Shown here piece after piece: positions 8,840 through 17,435 of a DNA stretch of 64,000 bases. The stretch's first letter is position 1. Each line of letters starts with the position of its first letter. The position numbers and the translations under genes were made by a program. Source of the stretch: CALOCY01 sp942491975 (GTDB lineage: Bacteria; Bacteroidota; Bacteroidia; Bacteroidales; Prolixibacteraceae). The notes beneath the pieces were generated by a model, which ran no database searches, was not told the origin of the DNA, and saw nothing but the letters and a program-made list of their open reading frames with translations. The stretch is taken from the NCBI GenBank assembly GCA_942491975.1, contig CALOCY010000004.1:62001-126000 (forward strand). The letters run 5' to 3'.

Positions 8840-10708
8840 CTATTTTATTCCCAACTCTTTCTGGAACATTTCCAGTTCTTCCAGCAAATTGCTCTTCACA
8901 TGAATGAAGTTTTTAATGCCTTTGGCCTCAAGGTCGGTCTTGCAGGCAGGGTTACCGGCAACAACCAGGATTTCGTTGCCCCGTTTTTTGTCAATGGTAG
9001 GGACAATTTCTGCATATTCTTCATCCGAGCTGCATACCACTATAATGTCGGCACCTGCTTTTTTCGCTGCAGCTACACCTTCATCAACGGTGTTAAATCC
9101 ATTGTTATCGACCACTTCAAATCCGGCCACAGCAAAGAAGTTACAAGCGAATTGTGCCCGTGCTTTACGGAAAGTCAAATTGCCCATAGTGAGCATAAAA
9201 GCCATGGGACGTTTGTGTGCTTTCGCATACCTATCGGTTTTGTAGCGTAACGCTTCAAAGGCTTGTGCCCCACGGTACATTTTGATGGTTTCAATCTCCG
9301 CACCTTCGGCAGTAAAGTCTTTAGTATTGAATACTTCTTCAGCTAACGCAGTGTCCATGCTCTCGGTAAAGTTGGGAAATTGATTTACACCCAATACGTT
9401 CTCTTTGCGAAGGGCGATATTCATATCGCGCTTGGCTGCCATTTCTTTCACTTTTCCCTGCACAAATCCTTCACGCAGTGCAGCAAGGTAACCGCCTTTA
9501 TCCTGTACTTCCATAAAAAGTTTCCATGCTTCTTCGGCAATTGAGGCGGTAAGGTTCTCAATATAGTATGATCCCCCGGCAGGGTCGGCGATTTTATCAA
9601 AATGAGCCTCTTCTTTCAGCAACAATTGCTGGTTACGTGCAATACGATCTGCAAAACCAGTCCCCTCTTCGTAAGGAGCATTAAATGGCAATACAGTTAT
9701 TGAATCAGCACCACCCAATGCAGCAGACATGGCTTCGGTTTGTGTACGTAACATGTTCACATGTGCATCATAGGTAGTCATGTTGTAGGTGGTGGTTTCG
9801 GAGTGTGCATACATTTTACATGTACAGTCGCACAACGGCCCGTACGCTTTTACAATTTTTGCCCACAGCATACGTGCTGCACGCAATTTTGCAATCTCCA
9901 TAAAGTAGTTGGCACCTACACCAAAATTGAATTTCAGCTTCTTCGCAACTTCATCAACGGTTAATCCGCGAGAGGTAAGCTGGTTGATGTACTCAACACC
10001 CTGTGCCAGCGAAAATGCCAGCTCCTGTACAATGGAGGCCCCGGCATTGCTGAAAAACTTACCATGTACGCCAACAACACGAAATTTAGGGAGGTCAGCT
10101 GTTTTTTTAATGGCTGTTTTTAGTTTATCAAATTCGGCTGTTTCATCCAGCTTTCCAAACAGGGCAAAAGCACCCAACGGGTCAGGTGAAGCCGAAGCAA
10201 CAACTTCTTTTACATTCCATTTGGTCTCTTTTACGAGGTCAACAAAAACTTCAGTACAATTGCAATTATCACACGGACAAACAAAATTGACCTCGATGGC
10301 TTCCAGACAAATATCGTTCAGCAACACCTTTAAGTCCTTTTTGGTGATGGCTTTGCAGCAATCGAATATAAACCCCAGCGAAGTTGCACCTTTCATCAGC
10401 ACATCTAACGCCTTTCTGTTGGCTTCTTCAAAGTTCTTCACCACAATGTCCTGACGTACATGCCAATTGTTGTTATCTCTCTTATTCCCACGCACATACG
10501 GGAATTCGCCCGGCAGGGCATTCAGGAAATCTAACCCTTCGAGGTTCTCCTGGCGGTAGTACGGCCTGACGTTAAAGCCCTCATTGGTACGCCAAACCAG
10601 TGCCCGCTCATAATCTTTTCCTTTCAAATCGGCATTGATTTTCGCCTCCCACTCTTCCGTTGAGATCGAAGGGAAATCACCGAACAATTTGATATCTTTT
10701 TCTGCCAT
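8840..10708 (-). CDS. mutA: Methylmalonyl-CoA mutase small subunit
   Basis: 622 residues from the ATG at 10708 (MAEKDIKLFGDFPS); an upstream in-frame ATG exists but lies beyond the promoter box at 10736-10743. Non-catalytic partner of the large subunit. The barrel motifs NMLRTQTEAMSAALGGADS and DPAGGSYYIENLT are kept, while the C-terminal cobalamin-like domain lacks the DxHxxG histidine, as expected for this subunit. Odd: two cysteine clusters, CPCDNCNC near residue 141 and CDCTC near residue 294, in places where I do not expect cysteines from other small subunits. First gene of the operon. Confidence 0.94.
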   Translation of the reverse strand: MAEKDIKLFGDFPSISTEEWEAKINADLKGKDYERALVWRTNEGFNVRPYYRQENLEGLDFLNALPGEFPYVRGNKRDNNNWHVRQDIVVKNFEEANRKALDVLMKGATSLGFIFDCCKAITKKDLKVLLNDICLEAIEVNFVCPCDNCNCTEVFVDLVKETKWNVKEVVASASPDPLGAFALFGKLDETAEFDKLKTAIKKTADLPKFRVVGVHGKFFSNAGASIVQELAFSLAQGVEYINQLTSRGLTVDEVAKKLKFNFGVGANYFMEIAKLRAARMLWAKIVKAYGPLCDCTCKMYAHSETTTYNMTTYDAHVNMLRTQTEAMSAALGGADSITVLPFNAPYEEGTGFADRIARNQQLLLKEEAHFDKIADPAGGSYYIENLTASIAEEAWKLFMEVQDKGGYLAALREGFVQGKVKEMAAKRDMNIALRKENVLGVNQFPNFTESMDTALAEEVFNTKDFTAEGAEIETIKMYRGAQAFEALRYKTDRYAKAHKRPMAFMLTMGNLTFRKARAQFACNFFAVAGFEVVDNNGFNTVDEGVAAAKKAGADIIVVCSSDEEYAEIVPTIDKKRGNEILVVAGNPACKTDLEAKGIKNFIHVKSNLLEELEMFQKELGIK

Positions 10709-10735
10709 AATAGTAACTGTATTAGAAAATCGAGG

Positions 10736-10769
10736 CAAAATTAGGGGTTTTTGTGCACTTGGGGCCAAA
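10736..10769 (-). promoter_or_regulatory. Promoter of the methylmalonyl-CoA mutase operon
   Basis: Minus strand carries TAATTTTG (10736-10743), an exact TAnnTTTG -7 box, with TTTG at 10766-10769, 22 nt upstream, slightly longer than the preferred 19-21 nt spacing. It is placed 27 nt before the ATG at 10708 and supports that start. Confidence 0.55.
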
Positions 10770-10952
10770 AAAATGAAGTTTTTTGATGCTATCGAACATA
10801 TGTCATGTTTGGGGGCTTTCACCTGACTGCAAAAGGGTTATAGAAAACTGCACCTGCCTCGTGCAGAGGACTAATGCGCGAGATAAGCCGTCAGCTTAGC
10901 GAGTCTCATAGTTCACCTCTGCTACTTTCTTTATATCGTGTAAAATTAGGGA

Positions 10953-11249
10953 TTATCTAAAATGCAAACCTAAAGGCAAGTATTCAGACTTGTGCGTAAG
11001 AATAATTAATAGGTTTTTAATTTGCCCAAAAATGAGATTATTATCAATTACAATGGTCAAAATCAAACTGCTAAAATCATCAAGTTTCTCAAATTCCTTT
11101 TGGAAATTATCTCTAACAATGTCAACAAAATCATTTCCATATTCTTTGACAATACTTTTCCAACTTTTATGAAATTCAGGAAACTTGGCTTCTAACCTAT
11201 AGTCGATTTGTTTTTTTAGGTTATGTAGTATTGGATTGTTGCTATTCAT
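10953..11249 (-). CDS. Small hypothetical protein
   Basis: 98 residues with an ATG start, AT-rich, flanked by non-coding DNA on both sides. Predicted largely helical and charged (LKKQIDYRLEAKFPEFHKSWKSI), with a hydrophobic segment SSLILTIVIDNNLIF near residues 60-74. I do not recognise the family. Codon use is not typical enough to be sure it is translated. It may be a small accessory gene or a remnant. Confidence 0.35.
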   Translation of the reverse strand: MNSNNPILHNLKKQIDYRLEAKFPEFHKSWKSIVKEYGNDFVDIVRDNFQKEFEKLDDFSSLILTIVIDNNLIFGQIKNLLIILTHKSEYLPLGLHFR

Positions 11250-11660
11250 TTTAAATTATTGCCAACTTGTTTATAACAACACTTTTTTCAAGACAACTTC
11301 AAATATGACATAACAAATCGAATTTTCATGTGGTTTGTTCGATGAGTATATTAATAAAAGTTATGTTAGTGTTTGTTTTGTGTGATTGTTTCATGGAAGG
11401 CATAGTTTCTAAGAATGGTTTTTTTAAGGCAGCAAAGCTTAAGCATAACCTGCCGCATATAGAGTAATAGAGTAGTGATTCCTGAGCGGTTTAACCGCTT
11501 TATAAAAACCGTTAAAACGGTTAGAATAAAGATTTGCAGGCTAATTTCCGGGGTTGAAACCCCGGGTTATATTCTTCTCAGTTGTGATAAAAAGCATAGC
11601 ATTGTAACCGCTACAGATGCCATCTTTTTTATACCTTTATGGTTCATTGAAATGAATTTT
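11250..11660. other. Intergenic stretch with REP-like palindromes before the sirtuin gene
   Basis: About 410 bp. The first half is plain AT-rich DNA without a gene. The second half (11485-11580) holds three palindromes and the GGTTATATTCTTCTC tail described under the repeat entry. An open frame runs through the palindromes into the sirtuin, but it is repeat sequence and not a real extension. Confidence 0.6.
11485..11580 (+). repeat. REP-like palindrome cluster, copy A
   Basis: GCGGTTTAACCGC, AACCGTTAAAACGGTT and CCGGGGTTGAAACCCCGG follow each other, then GGTTATATTCTTCTC. The same palindromes and tail recur at 42926-43134 and 48759-48831, which makes this a dispersed intergenic family. Confidence 0.75.
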
Positions 11661-12347
11661 ATGAAAAAACTGGTGGTGCTTACCGGGGCAGGTATGAGTG
11701 CCGAGAGTGGTATCCGAACATTTCGCGATAACAACGGGTTGTGGGAGGAGCATGATGTGACGGAAGTGGCTACCCCGCAAGCCTGGGCGGCCAATCCCGA
11801 CCTGGTGATGCGTTTTTACAACGAACGCCGTAAACAGCTGTTGGAGTGCGAACCAAATGCCGGGCATTATGGGCTGGTTGAGCTGGAACAGGCGTTTGAC
11901 GTGCACATTGTCACCCAGAATGTGGATGACCTGCACGAACGGGCAGGGAGCAGCAACGTATTTCACCTGCATGGCGAACTGAAAAAAGCACGCAGCACGG
12001 TTGATCCCACGCTTATTTACGCATTGGATGATTGGGAATTAAAATTTGGTGATTTGTGCGAGAAAGGAAGCCAGTTGCGCCCCCATATTGTGTGGTTTGG
12101 TGAAGCTGTACCGGCTATGGATGAGGTAATTCCTATTGTACAATCAGCCGATATCCTGGTGGTGATTGGCACATCGTTGAATGTCTACCCAGCTGCCGGG
12201 CTGGTGTATTATAGCCGTTCCGGGATACCCGTTTTTCTGATTGATCCCAAACAACCGGCAGTTTCCATGAACGGCATCCGGTTTATTCAAAAAGGGGCTG
12301 GAGAAGGGGTGCAACTGCTGAAAGAACAATTAAAAATGCTGGTATAA
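11661..12347 (+). CDS. NAD-dependent protein deacylase (sirtuin, CobB/SIRT5-like) lacking the zinc cysteines
   Basis: 228 residues from the ATG at 11661 (an ATG three codons earlier is possible). Removes acyl groups from lysines using NAD. Seen: GAGMSAESGIRTFRDNNGLW, TQNVDDLHERAG, catalytic His of HLHGEL near residue 104, LRPHIVWFGEAVP and GTSLNVYPAAG. FYNERR carries the Tyr and Arg spaced as in CobB/SIRT5, which predicts preference for succinyl- or malonyl-lysine. Between HGEL and LRPH, where sirtuins hold two CxxC pairs for zinc, there is only one cysteine. The gene is followed 1 nt later by the UbiX-type gene, so they are probably cotranscribed. Confidence 0.88.
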   Translation: MKKLVVLTGAGMSAESGIRTFRDNNGLWEEHDVTEVATPQAWAANPDLVMRFYNERRKQLLECEPNAGHYGLVELEQAFDVHIVTQNVDDLHERAGSSNVFHLHGELKKARSTVDPTLIYALDDWELKFGDLCEKGSQLRPHIVWFGEAVPAMDEVIPIVQSADILVVIGTSLNVYPAAGLVYYSRSGIPVFLIDPKQPAVSMNGIRFIQKGAGEGVQLLKEQLKMLV

Positions 12348-12348
12348 T

Positions 12349-12924
12349 ATGAAGAAAAAACGGATTGTAGTTGCTATAACCGGTGCCAGTGGGGCCATAT
12401 ACGCCCAACTGCTTTTGGGTGCGCTGAGGCAAAAAGCTGATCAACTGGAAGAGGTAAGTGTTGTTTTCTCAGATAATGCGTTAGATATATGGGAGTATGA
12501 GCTGGATGAAGAGTGGGTGCCTGTTTTCCCATTCCGGAGGTATGAGAACAACGATTTTTATGCCCCGTTTGCTTCCGGTTCGGTACAATACGATGCCATG
12601 ATTATATGTCCCTGCTCCATGGGCATGCTGGGGCGGATTGCTTCCGGTGTTTCCGACGACCTGATTACACGCACCGCTGATGTGATGCTTAAAGAGCGGC
12701 GTAAACTGATTGTTGTGCCCCGCGAGACACCTTACAGCCTTATCCACCTCAAAAATATGAAAACAGTCACCGAAGCAGGTGCGGTGATATGTCCGGCCAC
12801 CCCATCGTTTTACAGCAAACCCGAAACCATAGAGCAATTGGCTATGACAGTAGTAGAACGCATCCTTGATCAGGCGGGGATTAAACAGGATGCTTTTCGG
12901 TGGGGAGACACTCCAAAGCAATGA
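12349..12924 (+). CDS. ubiX: UbiX-family flavin prenyltransferase
   Basis: 191 residues. Joins dimethylallyl phosphate to FMN to make prenylated FMN, the cofactor of UbiD-type decarboxylases. Seen: ITGASGAIYAQLLL at the N-terminus, the flavin-binding MIICPCSMGMLGRIASGVSDDL, and the C-terminal VVPRETPYSLIHLKNM. Length is normal. The start codon comes 1 nt after the sirtuin stop. No ubiD gene is in the window, so the acceptor decarboxylase is unknown. Confidence 0.93.
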   Translation: MKKKRIVVAITGASGAIYAQLLLGALRQKADQLEEVSVVFSDNALDIWEYELDEEWVPVFPFRRYENNDFYAPFASGSVQYDAMIICPCSMGMLGRIASGVSDDLITRTADVMLKERRKLIVVPRETPYSLIHLKNMKTVTEAGAVICPATPSFYSKPETIEQLAMTVVERILDQAGIKQDAFRWGDTPKQ

Positions 12925-13046
12925 ACAATGAATAATTAACAATTTTCACAAAAGATAATCTGTAAAAATCTTGTGCTTATCCGTGGTGATAAAAATGTTC
13001 CTTTTTCGTATTTTTAAGTTTCACCTAACCTTTAAAACCTGCTACG

Positions 13047-14267
13047 ATGAACCCTCACCTTAAAGAACAGATCAAACAGTTTATACTTACCGGTGTAGAA
13101 GAGACTACAATTATCGGCCAGTCCGACCCGTTCTGGAGAAACCTGAAATCTGCCGGAACAGAGATCTGGCTTGATACCGGAGATATGGAAGAGGCCAAAA
13201 AGAACTGGTCGGCCGAAATGACCGCATTGACGACCAATAATACACTGGTGAATAATGAAATTCAGAAAGGCATCTATGATGATTTTATTGCCGAGGCCAA
13301 AGAGATTGTAAAAAATTTACCGCTCAAAGAGCAGGTTATTGAGATTGCCTTTATCCTGAATGCCCGTCACGGGTTGCGCCTGGCTAAGAAGTTTGGCGGT
13401 TACGTGAGTGTTGAGCTGCATACTGATACGGCACACGATTTCGATGCTATTGTAGATTACGGAGTGCGCTACCATGATATTTGTCCCGGACAGTTCATTG
13501 TAAAAGTGCCCTATACGGCCACCGGATTGTTGGGGGCACGGCGTCTGCGTGAACTGGACGTTAAGATCAACTTTACCCTTGAGTTTAGCGCACGCCAGAA
13601 TGTAATGGTGGCGGCCATTACCAAACCCAATTACCTGAATGTTTTTCTCGGACGGCTGGGTGCTTATGTGAAAGATAACGGATTGGGTGATAGCACAGGT
13701 GTAGGCGAACGTGCTGTACTTTCGACCCAAAAGTGGATTAAAGAGTTAACCCGGCACCATGTCGAACCTACCCGATTGATTGCTGCCAGTTTGCGTAATG
13801 CACAACAGCTCGAACTGCTTTCCGGTACCGATGTGTATACTATTCCCACCAAAGTGGCTGCAGCAGGAAAGGCAGAACTAACCGGGGCGTTTGTATCAAA
13901 ACTGGATGAAGAGTATCCTGTAAAACTTAATGGAGGTTCTGACGGGATGGGGGTAGAGAAGCTTTGGGAAGTGTCGGAGAAAGAGGTTGCCCTAGCTAAA
14001 GAGTTGGATGCAAATCCACCAAAAAATGGCGCTGAATTGTTGCAACGCGTCCATGAAGCCGGGTGTCACGATATGTTCCCGATACTCAGCGATGAAGATT
14101 ATTACCATATTGCCAACGATGGAAAGATACCCAAACATGAGCGTTGGGCTGACCGTATAGCAAAAGGGGAGGTTGCTATTGATACATTATTGAACCTTGC
14201 CGGGTTGGCCAGTTTTACACAGGACCAGGCTGCACTGGATGCCCGTATTGAAGGGATTATAGCATAA
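13047..14267 (+). CDS. Transaldolase-family protein
   Basis: 406 residues, longer than the classical transaldolase (~220-320). The barrel motifs are present: EIWLDTGDMEEAKK at the first strand, MTALTTNNTLVNNEI, then FIVKVPYTATGLLGARRL with the likely Schiff-base lysine and VKINFTLEFSARQNV, followed by RLGAYVKDNG. The ~130 extra C-terminal residues after the barrel are not recognised. Likely role: transfer of dihydroxyacetone units in the pentose phosphate pathway, or a related aldolase reaction. Good hairpin terminator after the stop. Confidence 0.8.
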   Translation: MNPHLKEQIKQFILTGVEETTIIGQSDPFWRNLKSAGTEIWLDTGDMEEAKKNWSAEMTALTTNNTLVNNEIQKGIYDDFIAEAKEIVKNLPLKEQVIEIAFILNARHGLRLAKKFGGYVSVELHTDTAHDFDAIVDYGVRYHDICPGQFIVKVPYTATGLLGARRLRELDVKINFTLEFSARQNVMVAAITKPNYLNVFLGRLGAYVKDNGLGDSTGVGERAVLSTQKWIKELTRHHVEPTRLIAASLRNAQQLELLSGTDVYTIPTKVAAAGKAELTGAFVSKLDEEYPVKLNGGSDGMGVEKLWEVSEKEVALAKELDANPPKNGAELLQRVHEAGCHDMFPILSDEDYYHIANDGKIPKHERWADRIAKGEVAIDTLLNLAGLASFTQDQAALDARIEGIIA

Positions 14268-14288
14268 TACACGATATATGGCAAAAGC

Positions 14289-14316
14289 AAAGGGTTCCAA
14301 ATTGTGGAACCCTTTT
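14289..14316 (+). terminator. Rho-independent terminator of the transaldolase-family gene
   Basis: AAAGGGTTCCA pairs with TGGAACCCTTT (11 bp, loop of 5) with T at the 3' side, 21 nt after the stop codon. Confidence 0.8.
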
Positions 14317-14483
14317 AAACAGTTTCTTATTATTAATAGTTCGTTAAGTTTTTTTATTGTGTTGATTATCAGTGATAATACAAATTGCTTAACAATTCGT
14401 TCAACTTGCTGAATTTCTGCGAGTTGTATTTTGTCTAATATCTAAAAATCTAACGATCTATTGATTATGATAATCGTATAAAA

Positions 14484-17378
14484 TTATAATGTCCTGCTCA
14501 CTTCCACCTCTTCATAGGCTTCTACAAAATCACCCACTTTGATATCGTTGAAGTTTTCGATATTCAATCCACACTCAAATCCTTTGGCCACCTCTTTGGC
14601 ATCGTCTTTAAATCGTTTAAGTGATCCCAGCGTTCCTGTATAAACCACAATACCATCACGGATTACACGTACTTTCGAGCTTCGCTTAATTTTACCATCA
14701 CGGACAATACAACCGGCAATGGTACCCACTTTTGTGATTTTAAATGTTTCAAGCACCTCAACGGTAGATACAATTTCTTCTTTAATATCGGGCGAAAGCA
14801 TACCTTCCATTGCCGCTTTGACCTCTGCTATGGCATCGTAAATGATCGAATATAAACGGATATCTATCTGTTCTTTTTCGGCCAGTTTTCGGGCACTCAT
14901 CGAAGGACGAACCTGGAACCCGACAACAATTGCTTCGGAAGCTGATGCCAGCATGACATCCGATTCGGTAATTTGTCCCACGGCTTTATGGATCACATTT
15001 ACCTGTATCTCTTCGGTCGAAAGTTTAATTAATGAATCCGATAATGCTTCGATTGATCCGTCCACATCTCCTTTGACCACGATATTGAGTTCCTGGAAGT
15101 TACCAATAGCAATACGACGTCCAATCTCATCAAGCGTAATATGTTTTTGTGTCCGAAGCCCTTGCTCACGTTGTAATTGTTCGCGTTTATTGGCAATCTG
15201 GCGGGCTTCACGTTCACTTTCCATGACATTGAACCGGTCACCTGCCTGAGGTGCACCATTCAATCCCAGCATCAACACGGGACCTGACGGCCCGACCTCT
15301 TCGATACGTTGATTCCGTTCATTAAACATTGCTTTCACATGGCCAAAGTATTGACCAGCCAATACCACATCCCCTACTTTAAGGGTTCCTGCCTGTACAA
15401 GCATAGTGGTTACATAACCACGTCCTTTATCCAACGATGATTCAATTACTGAACCCACAGCCGGTTTATTAGGATTGGCTTTTAATTCAAGCATTTCTGC
15501 TTCCAACAGCACTTTCTCCAACAACTCTTCGATGCCAATACCATTTTTGGCAGAGATGTCATGTGACTGGTATTTTCCACCCCATTCTTCAACAAGGTAG
15601 TTCATTCCTGCCAGTGCTTCTTTTATTTTTTCGGGATTTGCTCCCGGTTTATCAATTTTGTTAATAGCAAACACCATTGGTACGCCTGCCGCTGCTGCAT
15701 GGTTAATTGCTTCAATGGTTTGAGGCATTACACTATCATCGGCAGCAATAATAATAATGGCAATATCGGTAACCTGTGCCCCACGTGCACGCATTGCGGT
15801 AAAGGCTTCGTGGCCGGGAGTGTCAAGGAAAGAGATTTTCCGGCCATCTTCCAATGCCACGTTATAAGCTCCAATATGCTGGGTAATCCCCCCTGCTTCA
15901 CCGGCAATCACATTTGCTTTACGAATGTGGTCAAGCAGCGATGTTTTACCGTGGTCAACGTGTCCCATTACCGTAACAATAGGCGGACGGGATTCCATGT
16001 CCCCTTCCTGGTCTTCCTGTACTTCAATGGACTCCTGTAGCTCAACACTCACAAATTCGACCTCGTACCCAAATTCATCGGCTACCAACGACATGGTTTC
16101 AGCATCAAGGCGTTGATTGATTGAAACAAACAATCCCAATCCCATACAGGTAGAGATAACATCGGTTGCCGAAATATTCATCATGGACGCCAATTCGTTT
16201 ACCGAAACAAATTCGGTAACTTTCAGTACATTCTTTTCCTGTTCCTGCTTCTCTTTTTCAGCAGCCATTTTATCACTAATGGCCTGACGTTTATCGCGAC
16301 GGTGTTTTGCCCCTTTTGATTTTCCTTTTGAAGTAAGACGGGCCAATGTTTCTTTAATTTGCTTTTGAACATCTTCCTCGCTAACCTCTGCTTTTACGAC
16401 TCTTCTCTTCTTTGTCCGTTTGTCTCCAGGAGCTTTTGAACTGCCGGCCTGTGCTTGTTGTTTGTTGCCTACACTAACCCGTTCATTATCTTTTTGTATG
16501 CGTTTTCTTTTTCTTCTGTGTGACGATTCGCCTTCTCCTTCTTTGCCTTTTGCGCCTGCCCCGCCTGCTTTCTCATTTTGCATTTGCTTGGCTTTGCGCT
16601 CTTCCTCTTTTTGCTTTTTGGTTTTTTTAGGAGGACGGGTACGTTGATTGATTGTAGATAAGTCTATTTTTCCTACAACTTTTATTTCATCATTGATTTT
16701 TGGGCTTTCTGTTTCAATTTTCTCAACAGCCTCTTTCTTTTCTTCAGGTTTTTTCTTCTCAACAGGGGCTTCTGTTTTCTGGTCAGGCTGATCAGTATTT
16801 TCAGGTGTTTTTTCCTTCGGGACCGCTGTTTTTTCCTCTACCGGTTTTTCGGGTGTTTGCTTCCTGGTTGATTTTTGTTTTTCATGTGAAGATTTGGGCT
16901 TAAGCTCTTCCAAATCTATTTTTCCCACCACTTTAACCTGTTCTTTAGCCGGGGTAGTTGTTTCCTCCTCTTTTTTCTCCGGTTTTGGTGTTTCCACGAC
17001 CTTCTCTTTTTCAACCGGTTTTTGTTCAGGCTCAGGAATTTTCACATCAGCATGCCCGCTGTCATTGTCTTTAACAACAACTTCATCTTCAACCTCCAAG
17101 CTTTCGGCTTTACTGTCCTGACGGACATCCTCAATAGAGATCGTCTCGTTTTTCCCACGGTTCATCCTAAGGTTTACCTTTTCCGATTCTTTTTTAAGAT
17201 TGCTATCACGGTTAAACTCCCGGCTAACTAAGTCGTATGCCTCATCCGATATTTTCGTATTCGGATTAGAAGTAACCTCAACCCCCTTTTTCTCCAGAAA
17301 TTCAACAATAGTGCTAATGCCTATGTTAAATTCCCGTGCAACCTTACTAAGTCGTTTTGTGTTTTTACCTGTAACCAT
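14484..17378 (-). CDS. infB: Translation initiation factor IF-2
   Basis: 964 residues. GTPase that brings fMet-tRNA to the 30S subunit. Seen from the N-terminus: a short IF2-N helix domain (LSKVAREFNIGISTIVEFLEKKG), a long Lys/Glu/Pro-rich disordered linker of about 300 residues, a second IF2-N domain (VNELASMMNISATDVI), the G domain with GHVDHGKTSLLDHIR, DTPGHEAF and NKID, and the C-terminal beta-barrels and C2 domain ending in VEVSRTL. Last gene of the rimP-nusA-infB operon, 57 nt after nusA. Confidence 0.98.
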   Translation of the reverse strand: MVTGKNTKRLSKVAREFNIGISTIVEFLEKKGVEVTSNPNTKISDEAYDLVSREFNRDSNLKKESEKVNLRMNRGKNETISIEDVRQDSKAESLEVEDEVVVKDNDSGHADVKIPEPEQKPVEKEKVVETPKPEKKEEETTTPAKEQVKVVGKIDLEELKPKSSHEKQKSTRKQTPEKPVEEKTAVPKEKTPENTDQPDQKTEAPVEKKKPEEKKEAVEKIETESPKINDEIKVVGKIDLSTINQRTRPPKKTKKQKEEERKAKQMQNEKAGGAGAKGKEGEGESSHRRKRKRIQKDNERVSVGNKQQAQAGSSKAPGDKRTKKRRVVKAEVSEEDVQKQIKETLARLTSKGKSKGAKHRRDKRQAISDKMAAEKEKQEQEKNVLKVTEFVSVNELASMMNISATDVISTCMGLGLFVSINQRLDAETMSLVADEFGYEVEFVSVELQESIEVQEDQEGDMESRPPIVTVMGHVDHGKTSLLDHIRKANVIAGEAGGITQHIGAYNVALEDGRKISFLDTPGHEAFTAMRARGAQVTDIAIIIIAADDSVMPQTIEAINHAAAAGVPMVFAINKIDKPGANPEKIKEALAGMNYLVEEWGGKYQSHDISAKNGIGIEELLEKVLLEAEMLELKANPNKPAVGSVIESSLDKGRGYVTTMLVQAGTLKVGDVVLAGQYFGHVKAMFNERNQRIEEVGPSGPVLMLGLNGAPQAGDRFNVMESEREARQIANKREQLQREQGLRTQKHITLDEIGRRIAIGNFQELNIVVKGDVDGSIEALSDSLIKLSTEEIQVNVIHKAVGQITESDVMLASASEAIVVGFQVRPSMSARKLAEKEQIDIRLYSIIYDAIAEVKAAMEGMLSPDIKEEIVSTVEVLETFKITKVGTIAGCIVRDGKIKRSSKVRVIRDGIVVYTGTLGSLKRFKDDAKEVAKGFECGLNIENFNDIKVGDFVEAYEEVEVSRTL

Positions 17379-17435
17379 ATATTGCCCTTACATTTAATGT
17401 CTCAAAGAAAAACAAACCAATTTTACAATCCCTGC

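Noticed and set aside
10863..10922. Stem GCAGAGG / CCTCTGC with an inner TAAGC / GCTTA stem, resembling a tRNA cloverleaf
   Set aside because: Only about 60 nt between arms, no anticodon stem of the right size and no T-loop GTTCRA; not a tRNA.
14340..14483. Terminator of the rimP-nusA-infB operon
   Set aside because: Only a short TTATCACTGATAA palindrome without a T run was found on the minus strand; not convincing.
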